Positions 24,993-38,437 of a stretch of DNA of 64,000 nt are shown in pieces. Position 1 is the stretch's first letter. Each line of letters starts with the position of its first letter. This stretch comes from Certhia americana (taxonomy: Eukaryota; Chordata; Aves; Passeriformes; Certhiidae). The translations under genes and the position numbers were made by a program. Where the stretch lies: assembly GCA_018697195.1 (NCBI GenBank), contig CM031864.1, forward strand, positions 16,973,920 through 17,037,919, in the 5' to 3' direction. Under the pieces are notes generated by a model. The model was not told where the DNA came from, searched no databases, and worked only from the letters and a program-made list of their open reading frames with translations.

Positions 24993-26258
24993 CTAAAAAA
25001 CAAACAAGAAAAAAGGCAATTGCAGAAATAAATAATGACAACTTCAATTTACAGCTTTTTGTCAGGATCACTCTTCACACTGTAATCTAAAAAAATATTT
25101 TGAACTTATCAAAAATCCACTTTTCCTTTAGGATATCCAGCACATTACATTAATAGTGAATCAATGAAGCAATAAAGAAATACAGTTTTTTTGCTATGCA
25201 ATATTAATAACCATACAGCAAACTAGCCACTGCTGAATATCCCAATTCAAAGAAGCCTGAGACCTACGCACAAGCAAGATGGGGAAAATTACATTGTTAA
25301 AACAAACACAAATACATTCTATATGTACATAAATACAGATTATCTTCAGTTGCTCTCCAGAAGTAAAAGTAAGGAGTAAAGACTACCCAGACATCTACTA
25401 GCAATTTTGGGGTTTTTTAAGCATACTTTCTTTAGGAAACTAAAACAGTCTTTATGTTTCTCAAGGTAGCACTTTTTTCAAAGTACTTCCATACAATTGA
25501 CCTGACACTACATGGAAGCCTGCAGAAGGAAAAAACACAAGGAAGCTGATTTTGAGCATCTGATTAGTGACAGAGACACAAGGATCTAATTCACTGAGGA
25601 AACTAGATGTCTTCCTATTCCCTTCTTACAAAAGGACTCTCCTTGCTTTAAACAAATAAATCCCGTTTGCTTATAAGGTTATTTTAAACGATAAACAAAT
25701 TAAACAACATCTTATCAAAGGTGGGGAAAAAATACTCCAAGAACAAAATACTTAGTTAGGATTTACCTACCAGATGAAGTCACCACGTTGAATCCAGAGC
25801 ATGACACTAACAATATCGCCCAGCACAGAGAACTACTGCATAGTAATTCCCTGTGGGTGGCCTTGTCTTTCTATAAGTGACTCTTACTCATATATCCAAT
25901 CATCTATTCAATGATAGAGCACAAAGTGTTGTGCACAAAGTGAGCACAAAGGAGTTGCCTACACATGAAAATGAACATGTGACCAACAGAAATGTAAACT
26001 TCAGTCTAACCTGGCATTCACTTTTATACAGGTCCTCAGAACACAGTGTGCATAAGGCATTAAAACATTCATGTAAGAGTCAGGACATCTATATCTTACA
26101 GAAATTACATATTTTACCCTTAAAGAGTACTACTCCCTTGGATCTTTTGGAGGATTTGATTCCTGCAATCACATAGTCTCAGTTACTAATTAATATTTTG
26201 AATAGAACTCGGTTAAAAGGAGTTATTATCTAGACTCTTAAAAGATGTTGTAACTCAC
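24993..26258 (-). other. intron upstream of the main coding exon
   Basis: AT-rich intron of 1266 bp bounded by donor GTGAGT at 26258-26253 and the acceptor at 24993-24994. No other feature is seen. Confidence 0.7.
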
Positions 26259-26331
26259 AACTAATATCCATGGCTTCCTGCAATGGTCCTTTATCGAAAT
26301 CCAGGAAGACCACTTTGGACATCCTTTTTTC
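26259..26331 (-). other. ZNF644: ZNF644 leader exon with open frame (uORF or alternative N-terminus)
   Basis: A strong acceptor (GTTTTCTCTCCTTAG) precedes 26331 and a strong donor (GTGAGT) follows 26259, so a 73-bp exon is well supported. Reading from its first base the frame is fully open (EKRMSKVVFLDFDKG and on) and ends one base into a codon. The internal ATG at 26322-26320 has A at -3. Spliced to 24992 the frame stops after one more codon, giving a 22-residue uORF from this ATG. Spliced to 21789 it continues in frame into the C-terminal fingers. So the exon may be 5' UTR in full-length mRNA and coding in a short isoform. Confidence 0.65.
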
Positions 26332-28386
26332 CTAAGGAGAGAAAACAACCGAGTTAAACAACAGCAACGTCATCTTCATACATAATGTTTTAAAACGTGC
26401 CCAGTATTTTCAGTTCAACAGAATGACAGCTATCCATACAATTCAAAGTTAACTACGGCTTCATGGAAATTCTCTTTTATTGCACTCATTTTGTTTCAAA
26501 CCAGCACAAGGACAAAACAATTATTTAACCTCTTCTAAGTTTGTAAAAAACAACCTTAATGTAAGATAACTTACTTTTGCAGATAAAAGTAATTCTATTT
26601 GGAGTAGAAATACAATGAAAAAATTAAGTAATTAAAAAGTATTTCCTCTGCTACTCCATCACTGAACTAGCCAATTTAGAAATACAGCAATGCTCACCCA
26701 CAGCCACAATGAATGTTTAAAGTGTGTGAAATACTTTATTGTATTAATATCTGTAACATACCTTTATGCAAATGTTCTACTATAAACCCCAGTTTCTCAT
26801 CTTGCCCTTTCTTAGATTTTTGCTCTTCTTTGCTGTTTTGAGATGGGTCATTTTTCACTACAATAGCGACTTCCAATAAGATCACATCCAAAGCTATCAC
26901 CCTAAAATGGTGATAATGCACCACCCAGCAGGAGTCTTCATATCACCTACACAAGTTAGAAATGGGCAGTGCAAACACGCGCTAAGAATCAGTAATGCAA
27001 AAGTCAATTAACAGAAGTGAAGCCTACAATGATGCACAACAGCTCCAGCAATTTTACAACTCAATAATGGAGGCTTCATTTAGTATCAGGCAGCAAAGTA
27101 TAAAACTGTTCACAAAACATTTATCAGAAATTGAGTACGACAATTTTGCCTCGAAGATGTGTGTTTTCCTGGGTTTACCACTGCAGAAGCAGACAAAAGC
27201 AAGCTCAGTCAATCTGAGAGCCTGTATTAGCTTTTCTCAACAGGAAGCAATGTTGCTAACGAAGTGGTAAATTCAGTGTTAATGAGTGGCTTCACTGTTA
27301 CCACCTCTGAAGTAAAACCTTCCATGTTCCAAGTTCTCCCCATCTGTTGTGGTGTGAGGGGTTCAGAGGAAGAACAGACGCTTCCCATATAAAGCAACTT
27401 CATTGGTACCCCCTGAACAGCGGGGAGGCAGACTGAGAATATTGTGCTGCTTGGAGACTGCAATCCTCATTATCAGAATGGCTCCTCAAAACTTCTCACA
27501 GGTTTACAAGAGAAAGACAAAACTATGTTGCTCTGCATACAAAACCATACTGCTAATGAATATTAGCGTTAAAGTTGAAGTTAAGACGGTGGCTAGGACA
27601 CCCTGTGGTCACCATTACACTGAGATTCTCCTCAGAGTTATCTGAGACACCCAAAGCATTACCTAATGCAATCTGTTAAGAGACTCCTCTCCATACTGTG
27701 TATTTATGGAGATTGTGAATCATAAGGGTATGATTAGAAGTCTTCTATGCTAGCACAGGTATCCCTACAGATTTCAATCTTTGAATCAAGCCTGAAATGC
27801 TTACTGTATCAATAATATCACTGCTACATTTTAATAATTTTCAGCTAATTATAATTTTTATTCTTATTATCATATATTATTATTTTTTGCAGCTATCAAG
27901 GTGGTACAATTCACTAACTTTTGTGCAGGAAAACAAAGTTAACAGTTTTAACAGTGTGGCATTAGAGAAAACAGAAAACATATTTTTAAATTACAATAAT
28001 TTAGTCTTGTGATAACACTAAACCAAGATGCAATACTTCAGTTACATTATCTACTACGCATGTCAGAATTTATGCAGCAACAACAATAGATATAACTAAA
28101 GACACAATGCCATGCTTTTGAGGAAATGTTATCATCTAACTTGTCTCTTGGGAAAAAAAGAAAAATCAATCACTGTAACTAAGATGTAACCAAGTCTATG
28201 CAATACTCTTCACATGCTTTCATCAGAGCTTTAAAATTATCTTCTCTAAACCATATCAGGAATACAAAACTATTCTTTCTGTCAAAATATACACCATTTA
28301 ATACTTGGTATTTGAAAAATTAAAAACTGAGATCAAACTTTCCATTTGTTGAAAGTACTGCTTATCATATCCACTACCAGGACTAT

Positions 28387-28414
28387 ATTACCTCAACTAG
28401 ATAGTTGAGGTAAT
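28387..28414. repeat. perfect inverted repeat, 13-bp arms
   Basis: ATTACCTCAACTA at 28387-28399 is followed by GA and its exact reverse complement at 28402-28414. It could form a hairpin in RNA or a cruciform in DNA. No larger element is visible around it. Confidence 0.85.
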
Positions 28415-30205
28415 TTTTATTTAAGCATCTAGTGCAATATACCTAGGAGATATATACATGTAAAAATGGTGATGCAAAGTGTCTGGAAAAGCCTACACAA
28501 GCATACACAATCCCAGCTTCTACCTTTGAAACATGCTTTATCTAAAGACTAGGTTAAATTCAATTCAATTATTTCACTTAAGCCTAGAATGACTGCAGTG
28601 CACTTAACAGTGTTATTCTTGGTTTACATGCTATGCTATTTATCACACAGATATTATTTCATAATCAAAAGTAGAAAGAAGCCAATTATCTATCCAACTA
28701 AGCCACACTCCACTCTTTCTTAATTGATTTTAAATCTACCTAATTTTAAATACTGTTTTTGTTCATAAAGTATCAGTTTTAAAAATCATAATGTGTTCTG
28801 CAGATACGACTGCCTGTGGCCAGATAGTCTAAGCATTAAAAAAGTGTAAGGTCAGATCTATCTTCAAGCTGACAGATCATAATTTAAATGCCTTAAGCTA
28901 ATCTTATTGTCTTAAAAAATCTTCAACATCAGTATTTTTGCAAACTATCAGCACTTGCTATAACACCCTTACTACACTACATCTTGAGGTTACTACAGAA
29001 GAAATGAGGTGATAATTGCATATTAACATAATTATTTGGTAATCCCTCCAAGCAAGCTTCCTAGGTCACTCGGTAATTCAGATCAGATGCAACCTTCCTG
29101 TCATCAGATCTATGCTGTCCACTTTCTGTTCATTAATAATTCTTTTTGATAGGAATGTACTTAAATCCATTGTTCTATGTACATTATTAATTGTATTTAT
29201 TACCAGTATGTTTATGACCTTTCCAAGTTCTTATTTCGTAACAACAACCTTTACTGTGCAGTAGGGTCACACACCAAATTAAGGGCACTGCCTCCATGCA
29301 ATGCTAGTTCAGTAAAGCTTACACCTCAGTGCCAAGCATATCATGCTGCTGTCTACTAGCAGTTGTAGGCAAGAGATCTGTCAGCCTCTGTTGCAAGCCC
29401 TCTGTCTTTTTTATAGGGATTTACAATAAATTTGAAAGCACACTGGAGATGAAAAATTAAGACAGAAGAATTTGGCTGAGTTTGCGAAAAACATGAAGTA
29501 CCTTTATGCATTCTGGTATCAAGTTCCTCACTAAATTCATAAATATGAGTCAATGAGCTAAAAGCACAGAGTGACTATTAAGCACCACAAAAGCTTACAA
29601 GCCATCTCCTAAATGGTTTGAATTTAATCACCCTAGTTAAAGAAACTGAAGAAATACAGTGTCTTTCAGCAGTACTGTAACAAAGGTAAAAGCATACTTG
29701 GTCCTGAGCTGAATAACTCCTCATAAGTCAAGTTCTTTACGCAGATATGTGAATGACCAGGACATTCAAGGGATTGTTCAAATATTCAAGAGACAGGAAA
29801 AGTGCTTCAGGTTTGCACTACTATTTAGATTTTTCTTCAAGACATCATGATGTAAATTGAGAAAACTAACAACACCTACCAGTCTTCCACAAGTGTTCCT
29901 GTAACAAAGCTTTCTCAAGTGATAGATTGTATTAAAGGAACATTTTGATGGAACCAAAGCCACAGATTTTTAGGCAACAAACAGAAGACCAGAGATAGTT
30001 TAAGTACATCATGGGACAGGACTGAAAAAGGGATCTTCTTCCATTTTGCCCCAATAGAGTCTATGCTTTAAAATCTTAATTATGGCAAACATCACGCACA
30101 GAACTTCTGCCAAAAGAGAAAGGTTTAAGAATCTCTGGAAAATGAAGGTTTGTACAGATTAATAGAGGAACTGGTGTTATCAGCACAAACCAGCCACGTC
30201 TTGTG

Positions 30206-30234
30206 AAAAAAAAAAAAAAAAAAAAAAAAAAAAA
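30206..30234. repeat. poly-A tract, 29 bases
   Basis: An uninterrupted run of 29 A inside the ZNF644 intron. No recognisable retroposed body precedes it and no target-site duplication was seen, so it is treated as a mononucleotide repeat. Confidence 0.9.
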
Positions 30235-32258
30235 GCCCCTGGAATACAGCTGCACAGTATTTTTGCCTCTTCCATACAGTAATGCACAGAGTTTATGCCT
30301 CTGGAGCTTTGGGTGTCATCTGGCAATATTAATGCCCCAAATCAGTAAAACAATGATACTTTGATCATTAGAAGAATACCTATTACTTGTTTTCCAGTTT
30401 ATTTCTTTTTTAAAAGCTATCCTGATCCCCCCTTCAGATGGAAATAAAACCACAAAGCCTGACAACTAGAGGATGAGTCAGTGACTCACCTTGCCTTCCC
30501 CCAGCTTCTATTTGTGTTTGCAAATTAAGTTGTTGAAAACACATTTCCTTCTGCACAACAGAAACACTATTTGTAGATTACCTTGCTTAGCTTTGAAATC
30601 TACAAATGAATACCTCCACATTTTTTCAAACTTCTGGAGTGAAGAGACAGCTTATTTAATGTGCTTAACACCATGAGTACTGCCCCCCCACACCTGCTTT
30701 ACACACAGTCCACAGTTATTTAATCTAACTACTATGTGAAGAGTTCCATTCAAAACTAGTTATCTTCAAATCCAGAGCTGTTCACATAACAATACACTGG
30801 AACACTCTCATAGCTAACTAGACTACCTTACTAACATTTTTTAAAGCAGTATGAAATATTACCAATACAGCATTTGTATTATACCTAAATAACTACAAAT
30901 TTACTGCCACCCAAAATATAACCCCTTTTTATCCTGTCAGAAAGTTCACCAAGTTGTTAAATACCATGGAAAAAGGTGACCATAGAGAAATTCTCAGTTA
31001 TAGAGCCATGACAAAAGCAGCTTGTCTTTTCAGTAAGATTATTATTGGGAAGAACAAACCCAAAGCACACTTTTTCAGAAAGTTATTTTCCTTAAATTTA
31101 GTTTCTAATGCAAGAATGTCTTCAAAAGCTCTCTGTCAGCAACAGTAAGCAAACATAAACTTCCTTAAAAATGTCAAAATTTCAGAAACTCAATTTCTGG
31201 TCTAAAACACCTAAGAATGACATGTTAACATCCCTGTGAAAGGAAACTGAACAAACGTAAGAACAACCATCATACAATTAGAAATCACAAAAGAGAATTC
31301 CATTACTGCCACCAGCCATTCTTAATCTTACTGCTCTAGTATTGATTTGCTTGCGGAAATAAACCAGTTTGTCACAATGGGGGGCATCATGCTAAAATTC
31401 AATACTGAAATCAATAATAATAAATGACAGCACAAATTTAAGTGTCACAAGAACCACACGTATCACTATAAAAAGTACTCCTCTGGTTTTAACTGCTCAT
31501 GCAGCAGTTTAAGATTGGCAGGTGGATTTAAGATTGATTTCACTGGTAGGTGCTTTTCCAAATGAACTAGGTATTTCTAAAAGATGACTAACCAGAACAC
31601 AAAACCAAGATGTTGAATCTGGCAATTTAAGAACAGTCACTCTGTTGGCAACTCCATTCCACAGGCTTTGTAACTCCTGCTCAGAATTCCACAGCCCTGT
31701 TCACAGAGGACAACCAGGTACTGTCCTCACGTTCCTGCAGGTCTCTAGTTCGGATTTTTAGTAGCGCAACGTCGTCTGAATTTTACTGCCATTAGCTCTA
31801 CTAGAGATGAGAACTACAATCAAATACTGAATTGTCCTAATGGTAATGACAAGCAGTATGCCAATAAAGACACAGAAGCACTAAAAATACAGAATTAATG
31901 GTCTGTGAAAATACACACTATTTCTCTTCTAAACTGCTCCCTTACTTTTACATGTATAAATTCTCTTCCTTAATGCCCCCTCACATGCCCACACACTTCT
32001 CCCTACAGAAACTAAATGTCTAAGAAAACACTATTAATCTCTTTCAGCACCATTACCTGTGGTTTTCAGTGAAATGTATTTCTAAGCCTCAAGTATGGTA
32101 CAAAAATTATTTTTATCTAGACATAACACAATAAATAATTTTATTAACCAGCAGCATTAGTAAAACTAGAAAGCTTTTCTTCATTACAGTCCACAAATAA
32201 AAGTCCTGCTCCTATCCTTGCTGTAAGGCATCTTTATCATACTGCCAAAAAATTAAGG

Positions 32259-32515
32259 GTTGTGATGATCAGTGGTACGACGCATGGCCAGGAAGTAAAT
32301 CTGGGCTGGTACCAGGTCCCACACTGTTCAACATCTGCATTAACCACACGGGTAACTTCTGCCAAGAAGGTACCCTTGGCAAGGCTGCTGCTCACACAAA
32401 ACTGATACACCAGCAGCCTGTGATGCCACTGAGAGGGACCTCAACAGGATGGACAATGGGATTGGACAAGATAGCCACAGGTTGCTCCCAAACTCAATTA
32501 TTCTGTGATTCTGTT
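32259..32515 (+). mobile_element. truncated CR1 LINE fragment
   Basis: The sequence GATCAGTGG at the left, CTGTTCAACATCTGCATTAA in the middle and a GAGAGGGACCTCAACAGG-like word match the end of the CR1 reverse-transcriptase ORF and its 3' region. It finishes with ATTCTGTGATTCTGT, the short tandem tail typical of CR1 3' ends. The copy is 5'-truncated and internally deleted, and encodes nothing. It lies antisense to ZNF644. CR1 is the dominant LINE of birds and other sauropsids, which supports the host assignment. Confidence 0.85.
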
Positions 32516-35500
32516 TTAGTACACTTCACCACACAGTGTCCTAATTCTAGCTTACTTTAGTCCTCTTCAGAGTGTTCCACAATAGCTCAGACTATCCATA
32601 ATTTTTGAATCTCAAAATACCAGTATAGGTATGGAAGTATTTTTAAAAAGGCTTCCAAATACCAACTTTGAATTTATCATTCTGATGGCTGAAGAAAATT
32701 ACACAAAAATTATCAGGCTTACGGTAAAAGCATGCTCTCTCTATCCCAAGTTATGCAGAATATATTGACAGCAAAACTATAATTTGATGCTTCTCTCCCT
32801 TCTACCTCTCTTCCAGGGATCCTGTTTTCCAGAGTTCTCAGACTAAATAAAATAACATTATCACTGAGTAGTATTATCACACTCAGATTTATAAACATGC
32901 ATTTCCCAAGTCCCACTTCATTTTCTAGTTGTATTTCTACAATTTTACATTTTGCATAGGATGAATCACTCTTCTTCACCATCATATCCTTAAATACCTT
33001 CCTGATGTGTCACACCTCAGAGAAGCTTCTTCTCTGTGTTGGCCCTTCAGGCAATACAGTAAAAGTATTTCCTTCTTACAGAACCCACTGCCACCAGCAA
33101 TGTTCATCCAGTCATGCAAAATGAGACACTTCACAAAGAGACCATGTTTAGGAAATTATCTGGTCTCTTCCAGACTTTAAGATCACCACTACAGTCCTTA
33201 CCTGGGGCATTGTGCTAAAATTACAGAACCTGCTGACCACTGCAGAAGATTTTGGCTTAGAGAAGAGGAAGTATTTTCAACGTGTACTGCCAAATTACTG
33301 TGCTACTCATTGGAATTACGCTTTTCTTTGAAGCAAAGCCAGTTAAAGTAATTGCTGCCTTCTTCCACTCTCCCAAGTTTCTTTTTCCACACTTTATCAA
33401 CCATTTCATTATCCAGTTTAAAAGGCTGGGACCTTCACTGCTGAATTGGCACAGTTCAGAGGCGAAGCTATGGATAAGGGCACGAACTTTTTACTAGCTT
33501 TGTTGACAGAAAAATCCAGTGAAGAATCTTTTCCCAGAATCTATATGAATAAATAAAAAAACCTGAAATGTTCTCTACATTTTTACAAGGCAAAAAAGTG
33601 GTATTGACAGTCCTCTATTAAACTGCAGAACGCAGCGTTATGAAGAATTCTACCATGAAGCAAATTTTATATTCTAAAATTACTTGAGCTAAACAACTTA
33701 GCTGAAGCAAAATGCTAGAAGTAAATGCTAAAATAATTCTACTGGGGAACATTAAATACATCTATGGAGAATACTATTAACACAAGCAATACTCTTATTA
33801 AATTGCATATTAGACATGATAGCTAGATTTTCCACAGAGACATACAAATGCAAATCCTTCCAGTGGGTTAAATAAAAAGTATTTTCATTTCTAAAACACA
33901 TAACTAACTTTCATAAATTTAAAAACTAATCTACTCCTCCTTAACCTGTAATTTTACAGGACCAGCCTGATCTGCTCAGAGACAAGTCCTTTTGAAGCCA
34001 GGTACTGCCACCAAGTGGCAGTGAAATTTGGATTTGCAAATCCAATTATTCCCCACGTGTAGAGCATGCAGAACTGAAAAACGTTCCTACAGCTGCCAAA
34101 TATGAGCAATGCTCTGCTAGCACAACACATTTAAAAATTAATCAAGGCAGAACATATTTAGATCCAAATTTAAGCCTGATCTTCAATGTAAAACAAAGGT
34201 TTTTCCAACTAATGGTCCTTTTGTTCAGACACCGCTTGTAAGCAGTTGGGTAAAGAAACCTTTTTTTCAATACAAACCCAATATATATCAATAAAACAAT
34301 TAATAATTAGGTGTTTAATGTAACTATATGCAAGTTCCCAATGATTACAACTATATAACAAGAGAGGTCTTATTTTCATGACTTCATGAAAAAGTGAATT
34401 CTGTAACTGACATAAAAAACCACTTAAGTTATAAATATTCAGCTCGTTATCTCGATAAGCTCCCCTCTCAATTTCCATTCATGAGTATGTAAAGATCACA
34501 ATCAGACTGGAAGGAATTTTTAGGAATCAGATATATTTGACTATTTTTACAGGAATATTTCATAAGTTAATTAAACAATATAGTTTGTTACCTGCACGAA
34601 CTAGTTGTGAAGTGTCAATCCAACAGATCACAGACGAAAACTTGAATGACAACGTGATGCTGCTGCATAATGGATTTACAGAGCAACTTTCTTAAAGAAG
34701 ATATTAAGAACACTTTAACCAAATTAATACATCTTTCAACTTCAGAATAATTCTGACCTATTTACTGTTATATTGAATTAAAGGTGTCATTCTTTTTATC
34801 CAGAATGACCTGAAACACATCTAGCAGTTACTCATGATTTTTGCCTCTTTGGCTGATAACCACTTGCTGTACAAATGTTAATGTAATCACAAATTTTAAG
34901 ACTGTATCGCCTGCGAATGTAAACAGATTTTTTAAGTTCTAAAGCATGGAATCTTTCCCAATTATAAAAACACAAGCTGAAACAAACACTCTGCTTTTAC
35001 TAATTTAATTCAGAACCTTAGAGTAATGAAATACATTAGTGATATTCATTCATCTTATCAGCAAACTGGCCCTCATCCTACGCTTTTTCAGTTATCAAGG
35101 ATTAAAAAGCTATTAAGATTCTGAGTAGTAGCACCAGGTAATGCAAAGAAAGCACCTTTTCAGATTAAGAACAAAAAGTTCTGTTGACTTGGGGAAGGCG
35201 ATTGTGCTTGCTGATGAAAATAGAAAATCAGAGTTTTTAAATGACTCAAAGCTATGTAACACCGTACATGATTAGAAAAACATAAGTGAGAAGAGAAGCT
35301 CAGGTCAGCCCAATAATACCTGGGGTTTGTTCCTTTATTTTTTTAATTTAAAGCAAAAAAGTTATCACTAGAAGCGATTAATGGCAGAAAACTCAACTTC
35401 ATGTTACCAGGAAAGTATGAACAAGATAAAAATTATATGAGATCCTCTCTGAGCCAAACAAACAAAAATTCCACATACTAAAATTTATCCTGTGCAGAAT

Positions 35501-36289
35501 TCTGTATATAACCTATTCTTGTTCCGTATTCATGGTACTACTATTCACTAGTTACATCCTTCTACTTTTTGTAAAGCAATACTAAATACATTCAAGGCAG
35601 TTTCTAGAAGCAAATTTTGTTTGTCTTTGTTTATCTAAAATGCTTAAAATATGACCTCACTTTACTGTACACACTTTATAACAGGGAAATTCAGCACAAG
35701 CATGTAACTTCTGCAACCTACTGTGCTACACAGAAGTGGCCCAGTGAGACCAAGATTATTTTCTCCTAGCTTTCCCCTGTATTTAAAACAAGACAGATTC
35801 CCCTGTGGAGTTCAGAAATGCAGTCTGTAAATCAGATATTTTAAGAACAAATACTATGGTTACCCCAATAAAGTACATTCACTGTTTGTAAATAGTATTT
35901 TATATCTGCGTGATTTTAACTAGTAACAGTTTTTCTTTATTTATTTACAAAAGTTAGAATATGATATGTTTTACATTTGCCTTAGGAATGTCAATGACTT
36001 GAAATTTTAAGAACAAAACCCCAAACCCTTTACAAAAAACCCTACACAGAAAGCATACTAGCAAAGTCATCAGGAAATGCGTTATGGTAAAGCATACAAA
36101 GAAATGCTTGAGCAAATAACTAAATCACATTTTCAGCTATTGCTTCAAAAGACATAAGTTTACACAAAAAAGCAAGTCTGCATGGAGCTGTGGGCGTGAA
36201 AATTATTGTTTAGAAGTTTCTGAGATGCTGCAGCCACTCTCCACTCTTGAGTAGAGACTGAAGACAGAGGCAGTTGGGAAATGCAGATT

Positions 36290-36420
36290 GTTCCTGAAAA
36301 TTAACTCTTTCAGTCATCCTTGCTGCCCCTCTCTGAACCTTCTTCAGCTCTATTATGCTGTTTTTCAGTCACCCAACTAGAAGCAGCAATACACACTGCA
36401 ATGCAATGCAGCTGTGGTAC
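36290..36420 (-). mobile_element. ancient L3/CR1-like LINE fragment
   Basis: On the minus strand the words GAGCTGAAGAAGGTTCAGAG, GGGGCAGCAAGGATGA and, upstream, a diverged GTGTGTATTGCTGCTTCTAG resemble the 3' part of L3/CR1-type LINEs ("...gagagtccagagaaggg...aaggatg..."). It is strongly diverged and its edges are uncertain. Confidence 0.5.
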
Positions 36421-38381
36421 ACCACAAATTTGTAGAACTGGATCTGTTTTTTGTTTCGTTCCCTAATAAAGCACAATAATTTCACTGATTTACTGACTAT
36501 TCAGTTGTAATTTTTACTGAACTCTGTGAACCTCAAGATCTCCTGCAAGCAACAGCAATACTGATCAAACATGACTACGCTGTTTCCATTTATTCTTTTA
36601 CACAGTTTTTTGTCCTCTTGCTGTGAATGCAATACTACAGGTATTCTCAGAGACCAGACTTTTCCTACTAAACACAGATAACCACAATTCAACGTGGTCT
36701 TCAGAGTTTCATTCAGAACACTTCATGCTTAAAATACATACTCATTTACACATTAGACTTTTCAACTAATTTTCTGTACTTAAATGTTAAATTAGGTAAC
36801 AAATTAAAAAGAAACAGAGCATAAACAGCAAGTTTTAAGTACTGAAAGCATTAAAAGGCACAAGGAACAGTTTGAATTTTACTGTCAATTCAAGTCCCTT
36901 TTCTAGACATAATTCTTGTTTTACACTCATCCTTAGATGAAGTATTTCCTTTTGCAGAGTTATATTCATTTGCCTTCTCAAAGCACGTTCCAGAAACCAG
37001 CAAAGTCAGGCTAAGGCAGTAAACATCTTCTACACATAAGTATATACATAACACAGCACTAGAGCTTATTTTTAATTGCTCATAGTTCAGAAGACAATTC
37101 ATAATCGAAGTCCTGAATCAGTTATACATTACACAAAAGATCAACACTCAACAGAAGAGTTATTTCAAATTCCCCACAAAACACTCGTCTATAATCACTA
37201 TTTTAAAGTTGACAGCAACAGCTCTGAAGAAGTCTTAGTGGAACAGAAGATATGAGCAAAGAGTTCATGTCTACTTTAAAATGTACATACTACAATTACA
37301 AGGCAAAATTAAGCCTACATATTAACTGGAGCTTGGAACTGAGGAACAAACTCATTTAGGCAAATGGCATCTCCCTCTTACCTCTTCAAAATATCAAGTC
37401 ACTGCAAGCAGCTACATTCTGAGATGGCACATTAGTCAGAAAGGAACCAGGAAACTTGAGCCGACAGCTTTGGTTTGTTACCAAACAAACCTCTGTAGCA
37501 GAGTCCATCATGCCATTGTCTCCAAAGCAGAGAATTTACTGAACTGTGGGGCCTTACTTAAAGATTCTTTTAAAGAGAATCTCTTAAGACTCAAGTCAAA
37601 AAATATTAAAGCTCTTTGTTACATGGAGGCAAGATTAATTTTATAGTTCAAATTATTCCTGAAGTAGCAAGTAAATGGAAGAGAAAAAGATAAGCATCTC
37701 AATTTTTTTTTTCTCAAAATAACTGAGAAAGAGGGTGGGGAGAAGGAGGAACATGGCAGTTAGAGGAGATTTTTCCTAGATGGACACTTTGCAATTGCAA
37801 ATGGGCACTTAAGTTCTGCCAGCAGTAAATCTCCATAAACTTTGTTTTTCAAATAGCTTGCAAATGGGTTTTTAAAGACCAAAAGGGGGGGAGGGGGAAA
37901 TTCCAACAGAATTTCGTTGTTTAGAACTTGAAATGCTCATCTGATAGTTGGTCAAATTTCCCACACAGTTATTTATTAATACGGTAAGTGGACGTTTAAC
38001 ATGCTGCTTTTACAGTGCAAAGTACACTTTCAGTACTTTGAAACCAGGTGGGTAATATGCAGAGGACAAAATTAATTTAAAGTGCTCATAATTCTAGCTC
38101 TCAACAACTAGCAGAATACCCTGATAGCTTTTTGATTATAATTTACGAAAGAAAAATGTAACTATCATCATAATATTAAATAATGGGGTGTATCTTTTGT
38201 TCCTCTTTTGATTTTGTAGAAGTATCACTGCACCATTACAGTACATGCACTGCGTACATTATAGTAATCAAGATACAAATTCCAAGAGAATTTTCACTGA
38301 CTACTTCTCTGCAGGTTTAGCAGTCTATGCAAATGGTATCTTTTGAGAAAAAATAAGCATCAACACAAAACTCCTACTCAC

Positions 38382-38437
38382 CTTTGCTTGTTGGATTTAC
38401 ATTATGCTGTAAGATCCACTTCCACATTAAAACAAAC
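38382..38437 (-). other. ZNF644: probable ZNF644 leader exon (56 bp)
   Basis: Excellent splice signals: acceptor TTCTTGTTTTATTTTGCAG before 38437 and donor AAAG|GTGAGT after 38382. An ATG (38427-38425) opens a frame, MWKWILQHNVNPTSK, that ends one base into a codon. Joined to 26331 it would give a 28-residue uORF. Joined to 24992 it stops after 16 residues. Joined to 21789 it would stay in frame into the C-terminal fingers. Spliced after exon 1 it stops the exon-1 frame. It is most likely an alternative 5' UTR exon. Confidence 0.6.

Larger units (their letters stand above)
26332..38381 (-). other. ZNF644 leader intron, about 12 kb
   Basis: AT-rich intron. Recognised contents are a poly-A tract (30206-30234), an antisense CR1 fragment (32259-32515), an L3/CR1-like fragment (about 36290-36420) and a 13-bp-arm palindrome (28387-28414). 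A minus-strand frame at 26762-26901 has weak splice-like borders but fits no neighbouring phase, so it is not called. Confidence 0.65.

Noticed and set aside
24962..25003. Upstream in-frame ATG at 25003 as start of ZNF644
   Set aside because: It lies inside the polypyrimidine/acceptor region before 24992, so it is not in the mature mRNA.
26762..26901. Possible 140-bp minus-strand exon (frame with VIALDVILLEVAIVV)
   Set aside because: The acceptor has no pyrimidine tract and its phases do not fit exon 1, either leader or the main exon without an early stop.
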